Source of the DNA: JABFRJ01 sp031374735 | GTDB taxonomy: Bacteria > Pseudomonadota > Alphaproteobacteria > Rhizobiales > Hyphomicrobiaceae | Direction of reading: 5' to 3' | Assembly: GCA_031374735.1 (NCBI GenBank) | Contig: JANMGQ010000227.1 | Location: 6,735-70,734, forward strand | Length of the DNA stretch: 64,000 bases | In this document: positions 8,015-16,296 of the stretch, piece by piece | How the letters are laid out: each line of letters starts with the position of its first letter | Numbering within the stretch: position 1 is the first letter of the stretch | Notes under the pieces: generated by a model | What the model was told of the DNA's origin: nothing | What the model saw: only the letters and a program-made list of their open reading frames with translations | Database searches by the model: none | Made by a program: the position numbers and the translations under genes

Positions 8015-8968
8015 GTGCTGACGTACATCGCCAAACGCATCGCCTACACGCTGCCGATCATGCTCGGCGTCGCCTTTGTGTGCTTCGTCTTGGTGCACAT
8101 CGCGCCGGGCGATCCGCTCGTATCCGTGTTGCCGCCGGATGCCTCGGAAAGCCTGAAGCAGCAGATGATGGCGCTCTACGGTTTTGATCGGCCGTACTAC
8201 GAGCAGTTCTTCCGCTGGCTTGGCCGCGCGTCCCTGGGCGACCTCGGCACCTCCATCCGCACCAGCCGCCCGGTCGGCGTCGAAGTCGCAAAGGCGGTCT
8301 CGAACACGCTCATGTTGGCTGCGCTCGCGACCTTCATCGGTTTCGTGCTCGGCACGTTTTTCGGTTTCGTCGCTGGCTATTTTCGCGACACCTGGATCGA
8401 CAAGATCGCCTCCTTCATCTCGGTCATAGGCGTGTCCGTGCCGCACTACTGGCTCGGCATGGTGATGGTCATCATCTTCTCGGCAACGTTGAATTGGCTG
8501 CCGGCGACTGGGGCAGGTGCCGGCGGTTCCGACGCCTGGAAATGGGATTGGGCGCACATCCAATATTTGATCCTGCCGGCCATCACGATGTCGGTCATCC
8601 CCATGGGCATCATCGCACGCACTGTCAGGGCCCTCGTCGCTGAGATCCTCAGCCAGGAATTCATCGCCGGCCTCAAGGCCAAGGGGCTGTCGCAATTCGG
8701 TGTGTTCCGGCACGTGGTCAAGAATGCAGCCCCAACGGCACTCGCGGTCATGGGCATCCAGCTCGGCTATCTCCTGGGCGGCTCCATCCTGATCGAGACG
8801 GTGTTCTCGTGGCCGGGTACCGGGCAGCTGCTCTACGACGCCATCTCTCAGCGCGACTTGCCGCTTCTGCAAGGTACGATCCTTGTGCTGGCGCTATTCT
8901 TCGTGGTGCTCAATCTGGCCGTCGACGTGCTGCAGACGGCGCTCGATCCGCGGGTACAAAGGGGGTGA
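8015..8968 (+). CDS. Peptide-type ABC transporter permease (DppB/OppB family)
   Basis: Inner-membrane subunit of a family 5 solute importer, 317 residues and full length. It starts MLTYIAKRIAYTLPIMLGVA (GTG start) with the first membrane helix, followed by the typical APGDPLVSVLPP periplasmic segment. The cytoplasmic EAA-type loop is seen as EFIAGLKAKGLSQFGVFRHVVKNA. About six membrane segments are expected from the hydropathy. It pairs with the DppC-like permease 52 bases downstream. The substrate cannot be told from the permease, and the adjacent binding-protein gene is dead. Confidence 0.93.
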   Translation: MLTYIAKRIAYTLPIMLGVAFVCFVLVHIAPGDPLVSVLPPDASESLKQQMMALYGFDRPYYEQFFRWLGRASLGDLGTSIRTSRPVGVEVAKAVSNTLMLAALATFIGFVLGTFFGFVAGYFRDTWIDKIASFISVIGVSVPHYWLGMVMVIIFSATLNWLPATGAGAGGSDAWKWDWAHIQYLILPAITMSVIPMGIIARTVRALVAEILSQEFIAGLKAKGLSQFGVFRHVVKNAAPTALAVMGIQLGYLLGGSILIETVFSWPGTGQLLYDAISQRDLPLLQGTILVLALFFVVLNLAVDVLQTALDPRVQRG

Positions 8969-9020
8969 AGGTCAGGCAGCAGAGCGCGGTACGCAGGTAG
9001 CGGTTTGAGAAAAGATAGAC

Positions 9021-9923
9021 ATGGCTTCCACAATTTCAGCACCTGATGCGAGCGCTCCACTGCACGCTTCCGAAATCCAACATTCCCCCGGCTATTGGGC
9101 GACCGTTTGGCGGCGTTTCCGGCGCGACCCTGTCGCGGTCGGCGCAGGTTTGGTCATCATCGCGCTGATCCTGATGGCCGTCTTCGCGCCCTACATCGCG
9201 CCGCAGGACCCGTCGAAGGCGATGGCGCTGCGCCGCTTGCGGCCACCGGGCACGCCGGGCTTTCCGCTCGGCACAGACGAACTCGGCCGCGACATGCTTT
9301 CGCGCCTCATCTATGGCGGGCGGCTGTCGCTGTTCATGGGCGTGACACCGGTGTTCCTCGCCCTGTTCATCGGCTCGGCGATCGGCATCGCGGCCGGCTA
9401 CATCGGCGGCTGGCTGAACACGATCCTGATGCGCACCATCGACGTGCTGTTCGCATTTCCATCGGTGCTGCTCGCCATCGCGCTTTCGGGCGCACTCGGC
9501 GCCGGCATCATGAGCGCACTCATCTCGCTCACCGTCGTGTTCATTCCTCCCATCGCCCGCGTCGCCGAGAGCGTGACCACGGCGACGCGCAGCCGCGACT
9601 ACGTCGAGGCCGCCCGCGCGAGCGGAGCAAGTTCGTTCACGATCGTGCGCGTGCATGTGCTCGGCAACGTGCTCGGGCCCATCTTTGTCTACGGCATGAG
9701 CCTCGTCGCGGTGTCGATGATCCTCGCCTCCGGCTTGTCGTTCCTCGGCCTCGGCGTGAAACCGCCGGAGCCCGAATGGGGCCTGATGCTCAACACGCTG
9801 CGCACTGCAATCTACACGCAACCGCTGTTGTGTGCGCTGCCGGGCGTGATGATCTTTCTTACCTCGATCTCGTTCAATCTGCTGACCGACGGTCTGCGCT
9901 CAGCCATGGATATCAAGGCATGA
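9021..9923 (+). CDS. Peptide-type ABC transporter permease (DppC/OppC family)
   Basis: Second permease subunit, 300 residues. The N-terminal region has SPGYWATVWRRFRRDPVAVG, the usual OppC_N domain. It continues with GTDELGRDMLSRLIYGGRLS and the coupling loop RDYVEAARASGASSFTIVRVHVLGN, which docks to the ATPases. Five or six hydrophobic segments are visible and the length is normal. A palindromic repeat separates it from the first ATPase gene, so transcription through that repeat is needed if all five genes are one operon. Confidence 0.93.
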   Translation: MASTISAPDASAPLHASEIQHSPGYWATVWRRFRRDPVAVGAGLVIIALILMAVFAPYIAPQDPSKAMALRRLRPPGTPGFPLGTDELGRDMLSRLIYGGRLSLFMGVTPVFLALFIGSAIGIAAGYIGGWLNTILMRTIDVLFAFPSVLLAIALSGALGAGIMSALISLTVVFIPPIARVAESVTTATRSRDYVEAARASGASSFTIVRVHVLGNVLGPIFVYGMSLVAVSMILASGLSFLGLGVKPPEPEWGLMLNTLRTAIYTQPLLCALPGVMIFLTSISFNLLTDGLRSAMDIKA

Positions 9924-9932
9924 CCCACCAGC

Positions 9933-10066
9933 TGTCATGGCCGGCCTTGTGCCGGCCACCCATGGTGCAGCACGCTCCGCCAGTAAAATGTTGTGACGCC
10001 GGTGTCTCGCGTGGTTGCTCTGCGTGCACTGAGAAATGGGTGGCCGGGACAAGCCCGGCCATGACA
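9933..10066. repeat. Dispersed palindromic repeat (about 134 bp) between permease and ATPase genes
   Basis: Inverted arms of about 31 bp: left 9933-9963 begins TGTCATGGCCGG and ends CCGGCCACCCAT; right 10036-10066 is its near-perfect reverse complement. The middle of about 70 bp is unrelated. One arm of the same family recurs at 63903-63933. It carries no gene. Repeats of this sequence type are common between genes in Rhizobiales genomes. Confidence 0.85.
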
Positions 10067-10080
10067 GAGTTGGTTGCGTC

Positions 10081-11076
10081 ATGACCCTCCTCGAAATCCG
10101 CGATCTCGAAAAGCTGTTCCCCGTGCGCGGCGGCCTGTTCGGCGGCACCAAGGCTGTCGTGCGTGCTGTCGACGGCGTATCGTTCGACCTCGCCCAAGGC
10201 GAGACGCTTGGCATTGTCGGCGAGAGCGGTTGCGGCAAGTCCACGACCGCCCGCCTCATCATGCATCTCATCGATCCGACCGGCGGCACGATCCGCTACG
10301 AGAGCAAGACGGTCGGCACGGCGGCGCTGCCGCTGAAGGCATTCCGCGGCGCCGTGCAGATGGTATTCCAGGACAGCTACGCCTCGCTCAATCCACGCCT
10401 GACCATCCAGGACAGCATTGCCTTTGGCCCGACGGTGCACGGCATTTCGCAAACCGACGCCATCGCGCGCGCCCGCAAACTGCTCGACCGCGTCGGCCTC
10501 GATCCTATCCGCTTCGCCGGCCGCTATCCGCACGAGCTCTCTGGCGGCCAGCGCCAGCGCATCAACATCGCGCGTGCACTCGCCCTACAGCCACGCATTC
10601 TCATTCTCGACGAAGCTGTGTCGGCGCTCGACAAGTCGGTGGAGGCGCAGGTGCTCAATCTGCTGCTCGACCTCAAGGACGAAATGGGGCTGACCTACAT
10701 CTTCATCAGCCACGACCTCGAAGTGGTCCGCTTCGTCTCGAACCGCGTGCTGGTGATGTACCTTGGCAAGGTCGCCGAAATCGGCCCGACGGAGGCGATC
10801 TACACCGGCAGTCGCCACCCCTATTCGGCGGCACTGATGGGCTCGCTGCTGTCGATGGACCCCGACAAGCGCACCGAGAAAGCACCCATCTCAGGCGATC
10901 CGCCAAACCCGATCAATCCGCCCGCCGGCTGTCGTTTTCACACGCGCTGCAGCTTCGCCGAGGACATGTGCGGCCGCGTTGTGCCCGTGCTCGACGGCAT
11001 CGGCGGCCACGCGGCGGCCTGCCATATGGCGACATCAGGCAGCGGGCACTCCAAGGCACAGGGGAGGGCGGCGTGA
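10081..11076 (+). CDS. Peptide-type ABC transporter ATPase (DppF/OppF family)
   Basis: Cytosolic ATPase subunit, 331 residues. Walker A is GESGCGKSTT, the signature is LSGGQRQRINIARAL, Walker B is ILILDEAVSALD and the H-loop is YIFISHDLEVV. The C-terminal oligopeptide/dipeptide transporter domain ends with GCRFHTRCSFAEDMC, the cysteine pattern typical of the family. The start at 10081 (MTLLEIRDLEKLFPV) lies directly after the palindromic repeat; an open frame extends upstream into the repeat but is not conserved. DppF normally follows DppD; here the order is reversed and a second repeat lies between them. Confidence 0.94.
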   Translation: MTLLEIRDLEKLFPVRGGLFGGTKAVVRAVDGVSFDLAQGETLGIVGESGCGKSTTARLIMHLIDPTGGTIRYESKTVGTAALPLKAFRGAVQMVFQDSYASLNPRLTIQDSIAFGPTVHGISQTDAIARARKLLDRVGLDPIRFAGRYPHELSGGQRQRINIARALALQPRILILDEAVSALDKSVEAQVLNLLLDLKDEMGLTYIFISHDLEVVRFVSNRVLVMYLGKVAEIGPTEAIYTGSRHPYSAALMGSLLSMDPDKRTEKAPISGDPPNPINPPAGCRFHTRCSFAEDMCGRVVPVLDGIGGHAAACHMATSGSGHSKAQGRAA

Positions 11077-11121
11077 TTTTAAATGTTCTCGTCACGCCCC
11101 GCGCCCGACAATGGGCAACTG

Positions 11122-11292
11122 CTCCCTCTCCCCGTCCGTCACGGGGAGAGGGCCGGGGTGAGGGGCGGCTGCTTGCTCCGTGCAAGCCAGACGACTCACC
11201 GGTCATCGTCGTCGTGCCAGTTGATCCATCTCCAACTGAGCAAGTTGCCGCCCCTCACCCTAACCCTCTCCCCGTGAAGAACGGGGAGAGGG
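11122..11292. repeat. Paired CCCTCTCCCCG repeats between the two ATPase genes
   Basis: Two repeat units in opposite orientation. 11122-11168 contains the hairpin CCCTCTCCCCGT/ACGGGGAGAGGG followed by GGGTGAGGGG. 11247-11292 contains the mirror unit CCCCTCACCC then CCCTCTCCCCGT/ACGGGGAGAGGG. About 80 bp of unique sequence separates them. The same arrangement occurs at 54168-54444. The hairpins sit inside what should be one transcript and could cause partial termination or RNA processing. Confidence 0.85.
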
Positions 11293-11311
11293 AATTTGAG
11301 CGGAATCGCAC

Positions 11312-12304
11312 ATGACCACCGCCCCCATCCTCTCCATCGAACACCTCACCGTCACCTTCCTCGGCGGCGCGAAACCCGTGCGCGCGGTTGATGGCGTCGA
11401 CCTTGCTCTGCAGCGCGGCGAGGTCGTGGCGCTGTTGGGCGAATCCGGCTCGGGCAAGAGCGTCACCCTGCGCTCGATCCTGCGGCTGCACAACGAGAAG
11501 AAGACGCACATCGACGGCCATATCCGCGTCGATGGAACGGACGTGCTCAAGCTGCCGACGGCGGACCTCAACCAGTTTCGCGGCCAGACCGTGTCGATGA
11601 TCTTCCAGGAGCCGATGCTGGCGCTGGATCCGGTCTATACCGTCGGCGCCCAGATCATCGAAGCCGTGCGCAAGCATGAGCCTCAGCTGAGCCATGCCGA
11701 GGCCAAGAAACGTGCGTTCGACCTGTTCGAGCGCGTGCGCATTCCGAGCCCGGAGCGGCGGCTTGAGGCGTACCCGCACGAGATGTCCGGCGGCATGCGC
11801 CAACGTGCCATGATCGCCCTCGCGCTGTCGTGCAAACCGAAAATCCTGCTCGCGGATGAACCGACCACGGCGCTGGATGCCACCGTGCAGATCCAGATCC
11901 TGTTGCTGCTGCGCGAACTGCAGAAAGAGCTGGGGCTCTCAATCATCTTCGTCACGCACGACATTGGCGTTGGCGTCGAAGTGGCCGATCGCATCGCGGT
12001 GATGTACGCGGGCCGCATCGTCGAGATCGGCCCAGTGCGCGATGTCATCCGCGCGCCGAAACATCCCTACACGATTGGCCTGCTGTCGACGCGCGCCCAC
12101 GGCGGCCGCCTCACCGGAAAGCGCCTGCCATCGATCCCCGGCAGCCCGCCCGATCTCGCCAACCTCCCGCCCGGCTGCGCCTTCGCACCCCGCTGTTCGC
12201 AGGCGATCGACGCGTGCCGCGTGGCAGCGCCTGAGGCGGTTGCAGTGAGCAATGACCACCACGTGAGATGCTTTCGAACGGCGGATGTCGTAGCCTCGGC
12301 GTGA
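11312..12304 (+). CDS. Peptide-type ABC transporter ATPase (DppD/OppD family)
   Basis: Second ATPase subunit, 330 residues. Walker A is GESGSGKSVTLRSI, the signature is MSGGMRQRAMIALAL, Walker B is ILLADEPTTALD and the H-loop is IIFVTHDIGVG. The C-terminal oligopeptide domain is present (LPSIPGSPPDLANLPPGCAF with a later CSQAIDAC cysteine pair). It lies last in the importer operon. All four membrane and ATPase subunits are intact while the binding-protein gene is not, so the importer may be on the way out or may borrow a binding protein made elsewhere. Confidence 0.94.
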   Translation: MTTAPILSIEHLTVTFLGGAKPVRAVDGVDLALQRGEVVALLGESGSGKSVTLRSILRLHNEKKTHIDGHIRVDGTDVLKLPTADLNQFRGQTVSMIFQEPMLALDPVYTVGAQIIEAVRKHEPQLSHAEAKKRAFDLFERVRIPSPERRLEAYPHEMSGGMRQRAMIALALSCKPKILLADEPTTALDATVQIQILLLLRELQKELGLSIIFVTHDIGVGVEVADRIAVMYAGRIVEIGPVRDVIRAPKHPYTIGLLSTRAHGGRLTGKRLPSIPGSPPDLANLPPGCAFAPRCSQAIDACRVAAPEAVAVSNDHHVRCFRTADVVASA

Positions 12305-12329
12305 CAGATTACGCCTGAGGACATCAGCC

Positions 12330-13184
12330 ATGACCGACTTTGCCAAAAGCGAGCGCAACGCGGATCAGATCGCGTTCTGGAATGGTGCGGCGGGTGAACT
12401 GTGGACGCGGCGGCAGGCGATGCAGGATGTCATGCTGGCCCCCGTCAACGCCGCGCTTATGGCGGCAGCGGCCGCCAAGTTGGGCGAACATGTCATCGAC
12501 GTCGGCTGCGGTTGCGGCTCGACCACGCTCGAACTTGGCCGCGCCGTCGGCGCTTCCGGCCGCGTGCTTGGGCTCGATGTTTCGGCTGAGATGCTGGCGC
12601 ATGCGCGAACCCGGGTTGCAGGCGAACCGGTGGCGTTCGAACTCGGCGATGCAACGGTCTATCCGTTTGAGCCTGCCAAAGCGGATCTATTGTTCTCGCG
12701 CTTCGGCGTGATGTTTTTTGCTGAGCCGATCCCGTCGTTCACGAACATCCGGCGCGGACTTAAGTCCGGGGCGCGCGTCGCGTTCGCCTGCTGGCAGGAG
12801 CCGAAGAAAAACCCGTGGATGATTGCGCCGCTGATGGCCGCCTACAAGCATGTGCCGAAGCTGCCGCAGGTGGGCCCGGAAGACCCGGGGCCATTCGCCT
12901 TTGCCGATGAGGCGCGCGTGCAGCGCATTCTGACCGGCGCCGGATTCAGCGGCGTGACGTTGACACCGCACACGCTCGCCTTCGAGATCTCGGTCGGCAA
13001 GGGGCTCGATGCTGCCGTCGAGTCGGCCATCGACTTCGGTCCGACAGCGCGCGCTATTGAGGGACAGCCGACCGACGTTGTCGCTGCCGTGCGCACGTCC
13101 ATCCGCGAGGCGTTGGCGCCGGTTGCGCGCGACGGCGGCGTGCATCTGCCAGCGGCGATCTGGATCGTGACGGCGCGAGCATGA
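12330..13184 (+). CDS. Class I SAM-dependent methyltransferase
   Basis: 284 residues. The AdoMet-binding motif I is HVIDVGCGCGSTTLELG. It is followed by an acidic strand end (VLGLDVSAEML), the motif II region ELGDATVYPFEPAKADLLFS and RFGVMFFAEPIPSFTNIRRG, as in the UbiE/Methyltransf_11 group. The substrate is unknown. It starts 26 bases after the ATPase gene and may be cotranscribed with it. I see no signal peptide or membrane segment. Confidence 0.85.
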   Translation: MTDFAKSERNADQIAFWNGAAGELWTRRQAMQDVMLAPVNAALMAAAAAKLGEHVIDVGCGCGSTTLELGRAVGASGRVLGLDVSAEMLAHARTRVAGEPVAFELGDATVYPFEPAKADLLFSRFGVMFFAEPIPSFTNIRRGLKSGARVAFACWQEPKKNPWMIAPLMAAYKHVPKLPQVGPEDPGPFAFADEARVQRILTGAGFSGVTLTPHTLAFEISVGKGLDAAVESAIDFGPTARAIEGQPTDVVAAVRTSIREALAPVARDGGVHLPAAIWIVTARA

Positions 13185-13246
13185 GGCGGACGTTTCAGTA
13201 ACGCCCACGAATTGTCGGAAGTTGTACTTTGTGTTATCTTTGCATT

Positions 13247-13517
13247 ATGCCCGAAATCGAACCTCGCACGGATCTGATCCGCATCGATCCCGAAATCATG
13301 GGCGGCACCCCGTGTATCGCGGGCACGCGCATCACCGTTTACGCAATTGCAGCGCGGTTCAACGGTGGTGAAACGGTTGAGGAGCTGATTGCCGATTGGC
13401 CTTACATCACCAGAGCCGGTCGAAGCCTCGATTGCTTATGCCGCGCGCATACCGTTCGCCGAAGATCCGGATGGGCGCCCTTGGCGCAAGGCTAAGCCAA
13501 AGGCTGATGCAGCGTGA
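13247..13517 (+). pseudogene. DUF433 antitoxin-like protein, frameshifted
   Basis: Starts MPEIEPRTDLIRIDPEIMGG and continues TPCIAGTRITVYAIAARF, the core of the DUF433 family, which occurs as the antitoxin partner of DUF5615 PIN-like toxins. The frame breaks near 13411, after WPYIT. The correct C-terminus continues in another frame as PEPVEASIAYAARIPFAEDP and reaches a TGA at 13515-13517. That stop overlaps the GTG of the following gene, the usual translational coupling of such pairs. The unshifted reading gives an unrelated tail ending at 13495. Either this antitoxin is broken or the read has a base error. Confidence 0.75.
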
Positions 13518-13906
13518 CGTTCATGATCGATGAGTGCCTCTCGCCCAGCTACGTGAGAGACCTCGCCGTTCGAGGCTATCCCGACATCGTTCGCCCCATG
13601 AACATCGGGCTTCGCGGCGCTCGTGACGATCGCGTGGTCGCGCGTGCATTCAATGAAGATCGTATCGTCGTGACTGCAAATGGACGCGACTACAGGAGAC
13701 TTCTAGCGGCTATGGTGCTTCATCCCGGGGCGATTATCGTGCTGGCCGGCAAGCGCCCTGAGACGTGGCTTCAGATTGAAGCAGCCCTCGCGTTCATCGA
13801 ACTCCATCCCACGCCCGCGGATTACATGATCAACCGCGTCGTCGAAGTCTCGGCCATCGATGGCGTTCGCCCCTACGTGCTGGCGCAGGAGCCTTCCCGT
13901 GACTGA
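13514..13906 (+). CDS. DUF5615 PIN-like toxin
   Basis: Up to 130 residues from GTG 13514, or 127 from ATG 13523 (MIDECLSPSYVRDLAVRGYP). The PIN-like acidic residues are present: the D and E of MIDE, the D pair of GARDDRVVARAF and the D of VVTANGRDYRRLL. Relatives (the Mut7-C/VapC45-like group) are presumed RNases neutralised by a DUF433 partner. The gene overlaps the end of the frameshifted DUF433 gene and its own 3' end overlaps the GNAT gene by eight bases. Nothing in it looks damaged. Confidence 0.75.
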   Translation: MTFMIDECLSPSYVRDLAVRGYPDIVRPMNIGLRGARDDRVVARAFNEDRIVVTANGRDYRRLLAAMVLHPGAIIVLAGKRPETWLQIEAALAFIELHPTPADYMINRVVEVSAIDGVRPYVLAQEPSRD

Positions 13907-14387
13907 TCATCCGAGCCCAGTTTCGTTGCGCGAAATCACGTTTGCCACGGTACGGCAGTTCCTGGATCTGGACGTCGCCGAACACCAGCGCAGCTCCGTC
14001 GCCTCGAACGCGCGCTCGATTGCTGAGGCGCACTTCAATCCCGGCGCCTGGCTGCGTGGCATCTATCGGGGCGACACGCCCGTCGGCCTGATTTTGTTGC
14101 TCAACCCCGCTATTCCAGGTGCCCTCTCGCGCAGCCCCATGACGGACGGCGACGTCGCGCTCTGGCGCTTCATGCTCGACCTTCGCCACCAGAAGCACGG
14201 CTATGGCAAACATGCGCTCGATCTGGCACGCTCGGAGATCAGGAGGTGGTCTAACGTCAAACGATTGATGTCCAGCTATGTTCCTGGAGAACACGGGCCG
14301 GAGCAGTTCTACCTGCGCTACGGCTTCCAGAAGACCGGCGGGACGCGGGCCAACGGTGGCGAAATCGAAATCTGGATGACGCCGTGA
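13899..14387 (+). CDS. GNAT family N-acetyltransferase
   Basis: 162 residues from a GTG start overlapping the toxin gene. The fold is recognised from VSLREITFATVRQFLDLDVA at the N-terminus, LRGIYRGDTPVGLILLLNP (strands 2-3), and WRFMLDLRHQKHGYGKHALD, which is the acetyl-CoA-binding motif A (Q-x-x-G-x-G/A). It ends with EQFYLRYGFQKTGG, the usual C-terminal strand. This resembles spermidine/spermine-type acetyltransferases, but the substrate is unknown. Its overlap with the toxin gene suggests cotranscription. Confidence 0.85.
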   Translation: MTDHPSPVSLREITFATVRQFLDLDVAEHQRSSVASNARSIAEAHFNPGAWLRGIYRGDTPVGLILLLNPAIPGALSRSPMTDGDVALWRFMLDLRHQKHGYGKHALDLARSEIRRWSNVKRLMSSYVPGEHGPEQFYLRYGFQKTGGTRANGGEIEIWMTP

Positions 14388-14531
14388 TCGAGGCCACTGC
14401 CTCGAAGTTTCTACGACCGGGCAATTCGCGCTACATGCGATAGACCGCTTGTGGTCTTACGGATTGGCGAAGCCGCGCACACACGCGCGGCGACTGCCAA
14501 CACCAAAAAAAAACCGAGGAGCGTCCCGCGC

Positions 14532-15632
14532 ATGCTGCCCGACACACGCATTACCGATCTGCTCGGCATCGATCTCCCCATCATCCAGGCGCCAATGGCT
14601 GGCAGTAATGGGTCGGCGCTGGCGATTGCCGTGTCGAATGCGGGTGGGCTCGGCTCACTGCCGTGCGCCACCATCTCGCCGGACCAGATGCGCGCCGAAC
14701 TGGCACTCATGAGGCAGCAAACGTCGCGGCCGATCAACATCAACTTCTTCGTGCACACGCCGCCGGTGCCAGATGACGCCCGCGAGACCACTTGGCGGTC
14801 AAAGCTCGCGCCGCACTACACGCGCCTCGGCCTCGATCCGCACGGGTCCTATCCGGGCGCAGGCCGCGCGCCGTTCAACGACGCCTATTGCAGCATCATC
14901 GAAGAGTACAAGCCCGCCGTCGTCAGTTTTCATTTCGGCCTGCCGAGCTCCGACTTGATGCGCCGCGTCAAAGCCTGGGGCGCGAAAGTGCTATCGTCCG
15001 CAACGACGGTCGCCGAGGCGGCATGGCTCGAAGCGCACGGCGCCGACGCCATCATCGCGCAGGGCGTCGAAGCCGGCGGTCATCGCGGCATCTTCCTCTC
15101 CGAGGATGTGATCGCAGACGTCTCGCGCCAACCAGGCACGATGGCGCTGGTGCCGCAGATTGTCGACGCGGTGTCAGTGCCAGTGATCGCTGCCGGTGGC
15201 ATTGCGGATGGGCGTGGCGTTGCGGCGGCCTTCATGCTCGGCGCCTCGGCCGTGCAAGTGGGCACGGCTTACATGTTCTGCCCGGAGGCCAAGACGTCGG
15301 CGCTGCATCGGGCGGCGCTGAAGGCTGCTAGCGACGATGTCACGACGCTGACGAACGTGTTCACGGGGCGACCTGCGCGCGGCATTCTCAACCAGGCTAT
15401 GCGCGATCTCGGCCCGCTGATGCGCGATGCTCCGCAGTTCCCACTCGCGAGCAATGCGATCGCGCCGCTGAAAGCCGCCGCCGAAGCAAAGGGTGACAGC
15501 GGTTTTACCTCGCTCTGGTCAGGGCAAGCCGCACGGCTCGGGCGCGAATTGCCAGCGGCGGAGCTGACCCGCGTCCTCATGGATGAGGCGCGGTCGCTGA
15601 TGGGGGCAGGGCTTGAAGTGACGCGGCGATGA
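14532..15632 (+). CDS. Nitronate monooxygenase (2-nitropropane dioxygenase family)
   Basis: FMN-dependent TIM-barrel enzyme of about 366 residues that oxidises alkyl nitronates. It begins MLPDTRITDLLGIDLPIIQA, with the FMN-binding PMAGSNGSALAIAVSNAGG. AQGVEAGGHRG is the phosphate-binding/active-site loop that includes the catalytic-type His. VIAAGGIADGRGVAAAFMLG and SAVQVGTAYMFCPEA complete the barrel. The start at 14532 is chosen from homology; the frame is open upstream to 14451 but that part is not conserved. It stands alone between the GNAT gene and convergent minus-strand genes. Confidence 0.9.
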   Translation: MLPDTRITDLLGIDLPIIQAPMAGSNGSALAIAVSNAGGLGSLPCATISPDQMRAELALMRQQTSRPININFFVHTPPVPDDARETTWRSKLAPHYTRLGLDPHGSYPGAGRAPFNDAYCSIIEEYKPAVVSFHFGLPSSDLMRRVKAWGAKVLSSATTVAEAAWLEAHGADAIIAQGVEAGGHRGIFLSEDVIADVSRQPGTMALVPQIVDAVSVPVIAAGGIADGRGVAAAFMLGASAVQVGTAYMFCPEAKTSALHRAALKAASDDVTTLTNVFTGRPARGILNQAMRDLGPLMRDAPQFPLASNAIAPLKAAAEAKGDSGFTSLWSGQAARLGRELPAAELTRVLMDEARSLMGAGLEVTRR

Positions 15633-15696
15633 AGTCCCAGCACCGGCGCTTATATGCGCCAGGTTCTGGTTGGGTCGATTGCAAGGCCTCACGCCG

Positions 15697-16269
15697 TCAC
15701 TTGCCCTTGCGGAAGATGTGCAGGGTCTTGAACATCCCGGCGTCTGTGAAGCCCTTGGTCGCGACCAGCGCTTTGCCGGCGGCGACGCCTTTGTCATAAG
15801 CGAACGAGCCCGTGTAGAAATGGATTTCGCCGCCCGGACGCAGGCTGTCGGCAAGCGTCAGCGTCATCTCGTCATCGGTGAGCGCGCCGTACTTGTCGTT
15901 CTCGGCTGTGCGATACTCGCCAATGTGAAACAGCGTTGCGTAGTCCAATGCCGGCATGAGGCGGCGGTCGATCTGATAGATGTCGCCGAAGTAGCACTTA
16001 TACGTAAAGCCCAGGCGGGCATCGGCAATGAGAAGCTTCACGTAGTCGTCGTACTCCTCCTTCGAGGCCGTAATGCCGAGGACGTGGTTGCCAGTGCCGG
16101 ATTTCGCCGTCTCAAGACCGACGATATGGTGGTTGCCGGTGCCCATGTGGAAGATGTCCTTGCCTGAGACATTCTTCTCCTTCAGATAATCCAGGAAGTG
16201 GATGTCGCAGGGGCACTGCTTCTCATCGAGCGACCAAGTCGCGTTCCAGAAATTCAGCTTGGCGGTCAT
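15697..16269 (-). CDS. Conserved protein of unknown function, possibly methyltransferase-like
   Basis: 190 residues, begins MTAKLNFWNATWSLDEKQCP. There is a glycine-rich segment (FHMGTGNHHIVGLETAKSG) and a later RPGGEIHFYTGSFAYDKG, reminiscent of a degenerate AdoMet-binding fold, but no clear motif I. There is no signal peptide or membrane helix. It lies 27 bases downstream of the SbmA-like transporter gene on the same strand and is probably cotranscribed with it. I cannot assign a function. Confidence 0.7.
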   Translation of the reverse strand: MTAKLNFWNATWSLDEKQCPCDIHFLDYLKEKNVSGKDIFHMGTGNHHIVGLETAKSGTGNHVLGITASKEEYDDYVKLLIADARLGFTYKCYFGDIYQIDRRLMPALDYATLFHIGEYRTAENDKYGALTDDEMTLTLADSLRPGGEIHFYTGSFAYDKGVAAGKALVATKGFTDAGMFKTLHIFRKGK

Positions 16270-16296
16270 GGCGGTCCGTCGGGTGTTGGAGGGTGT

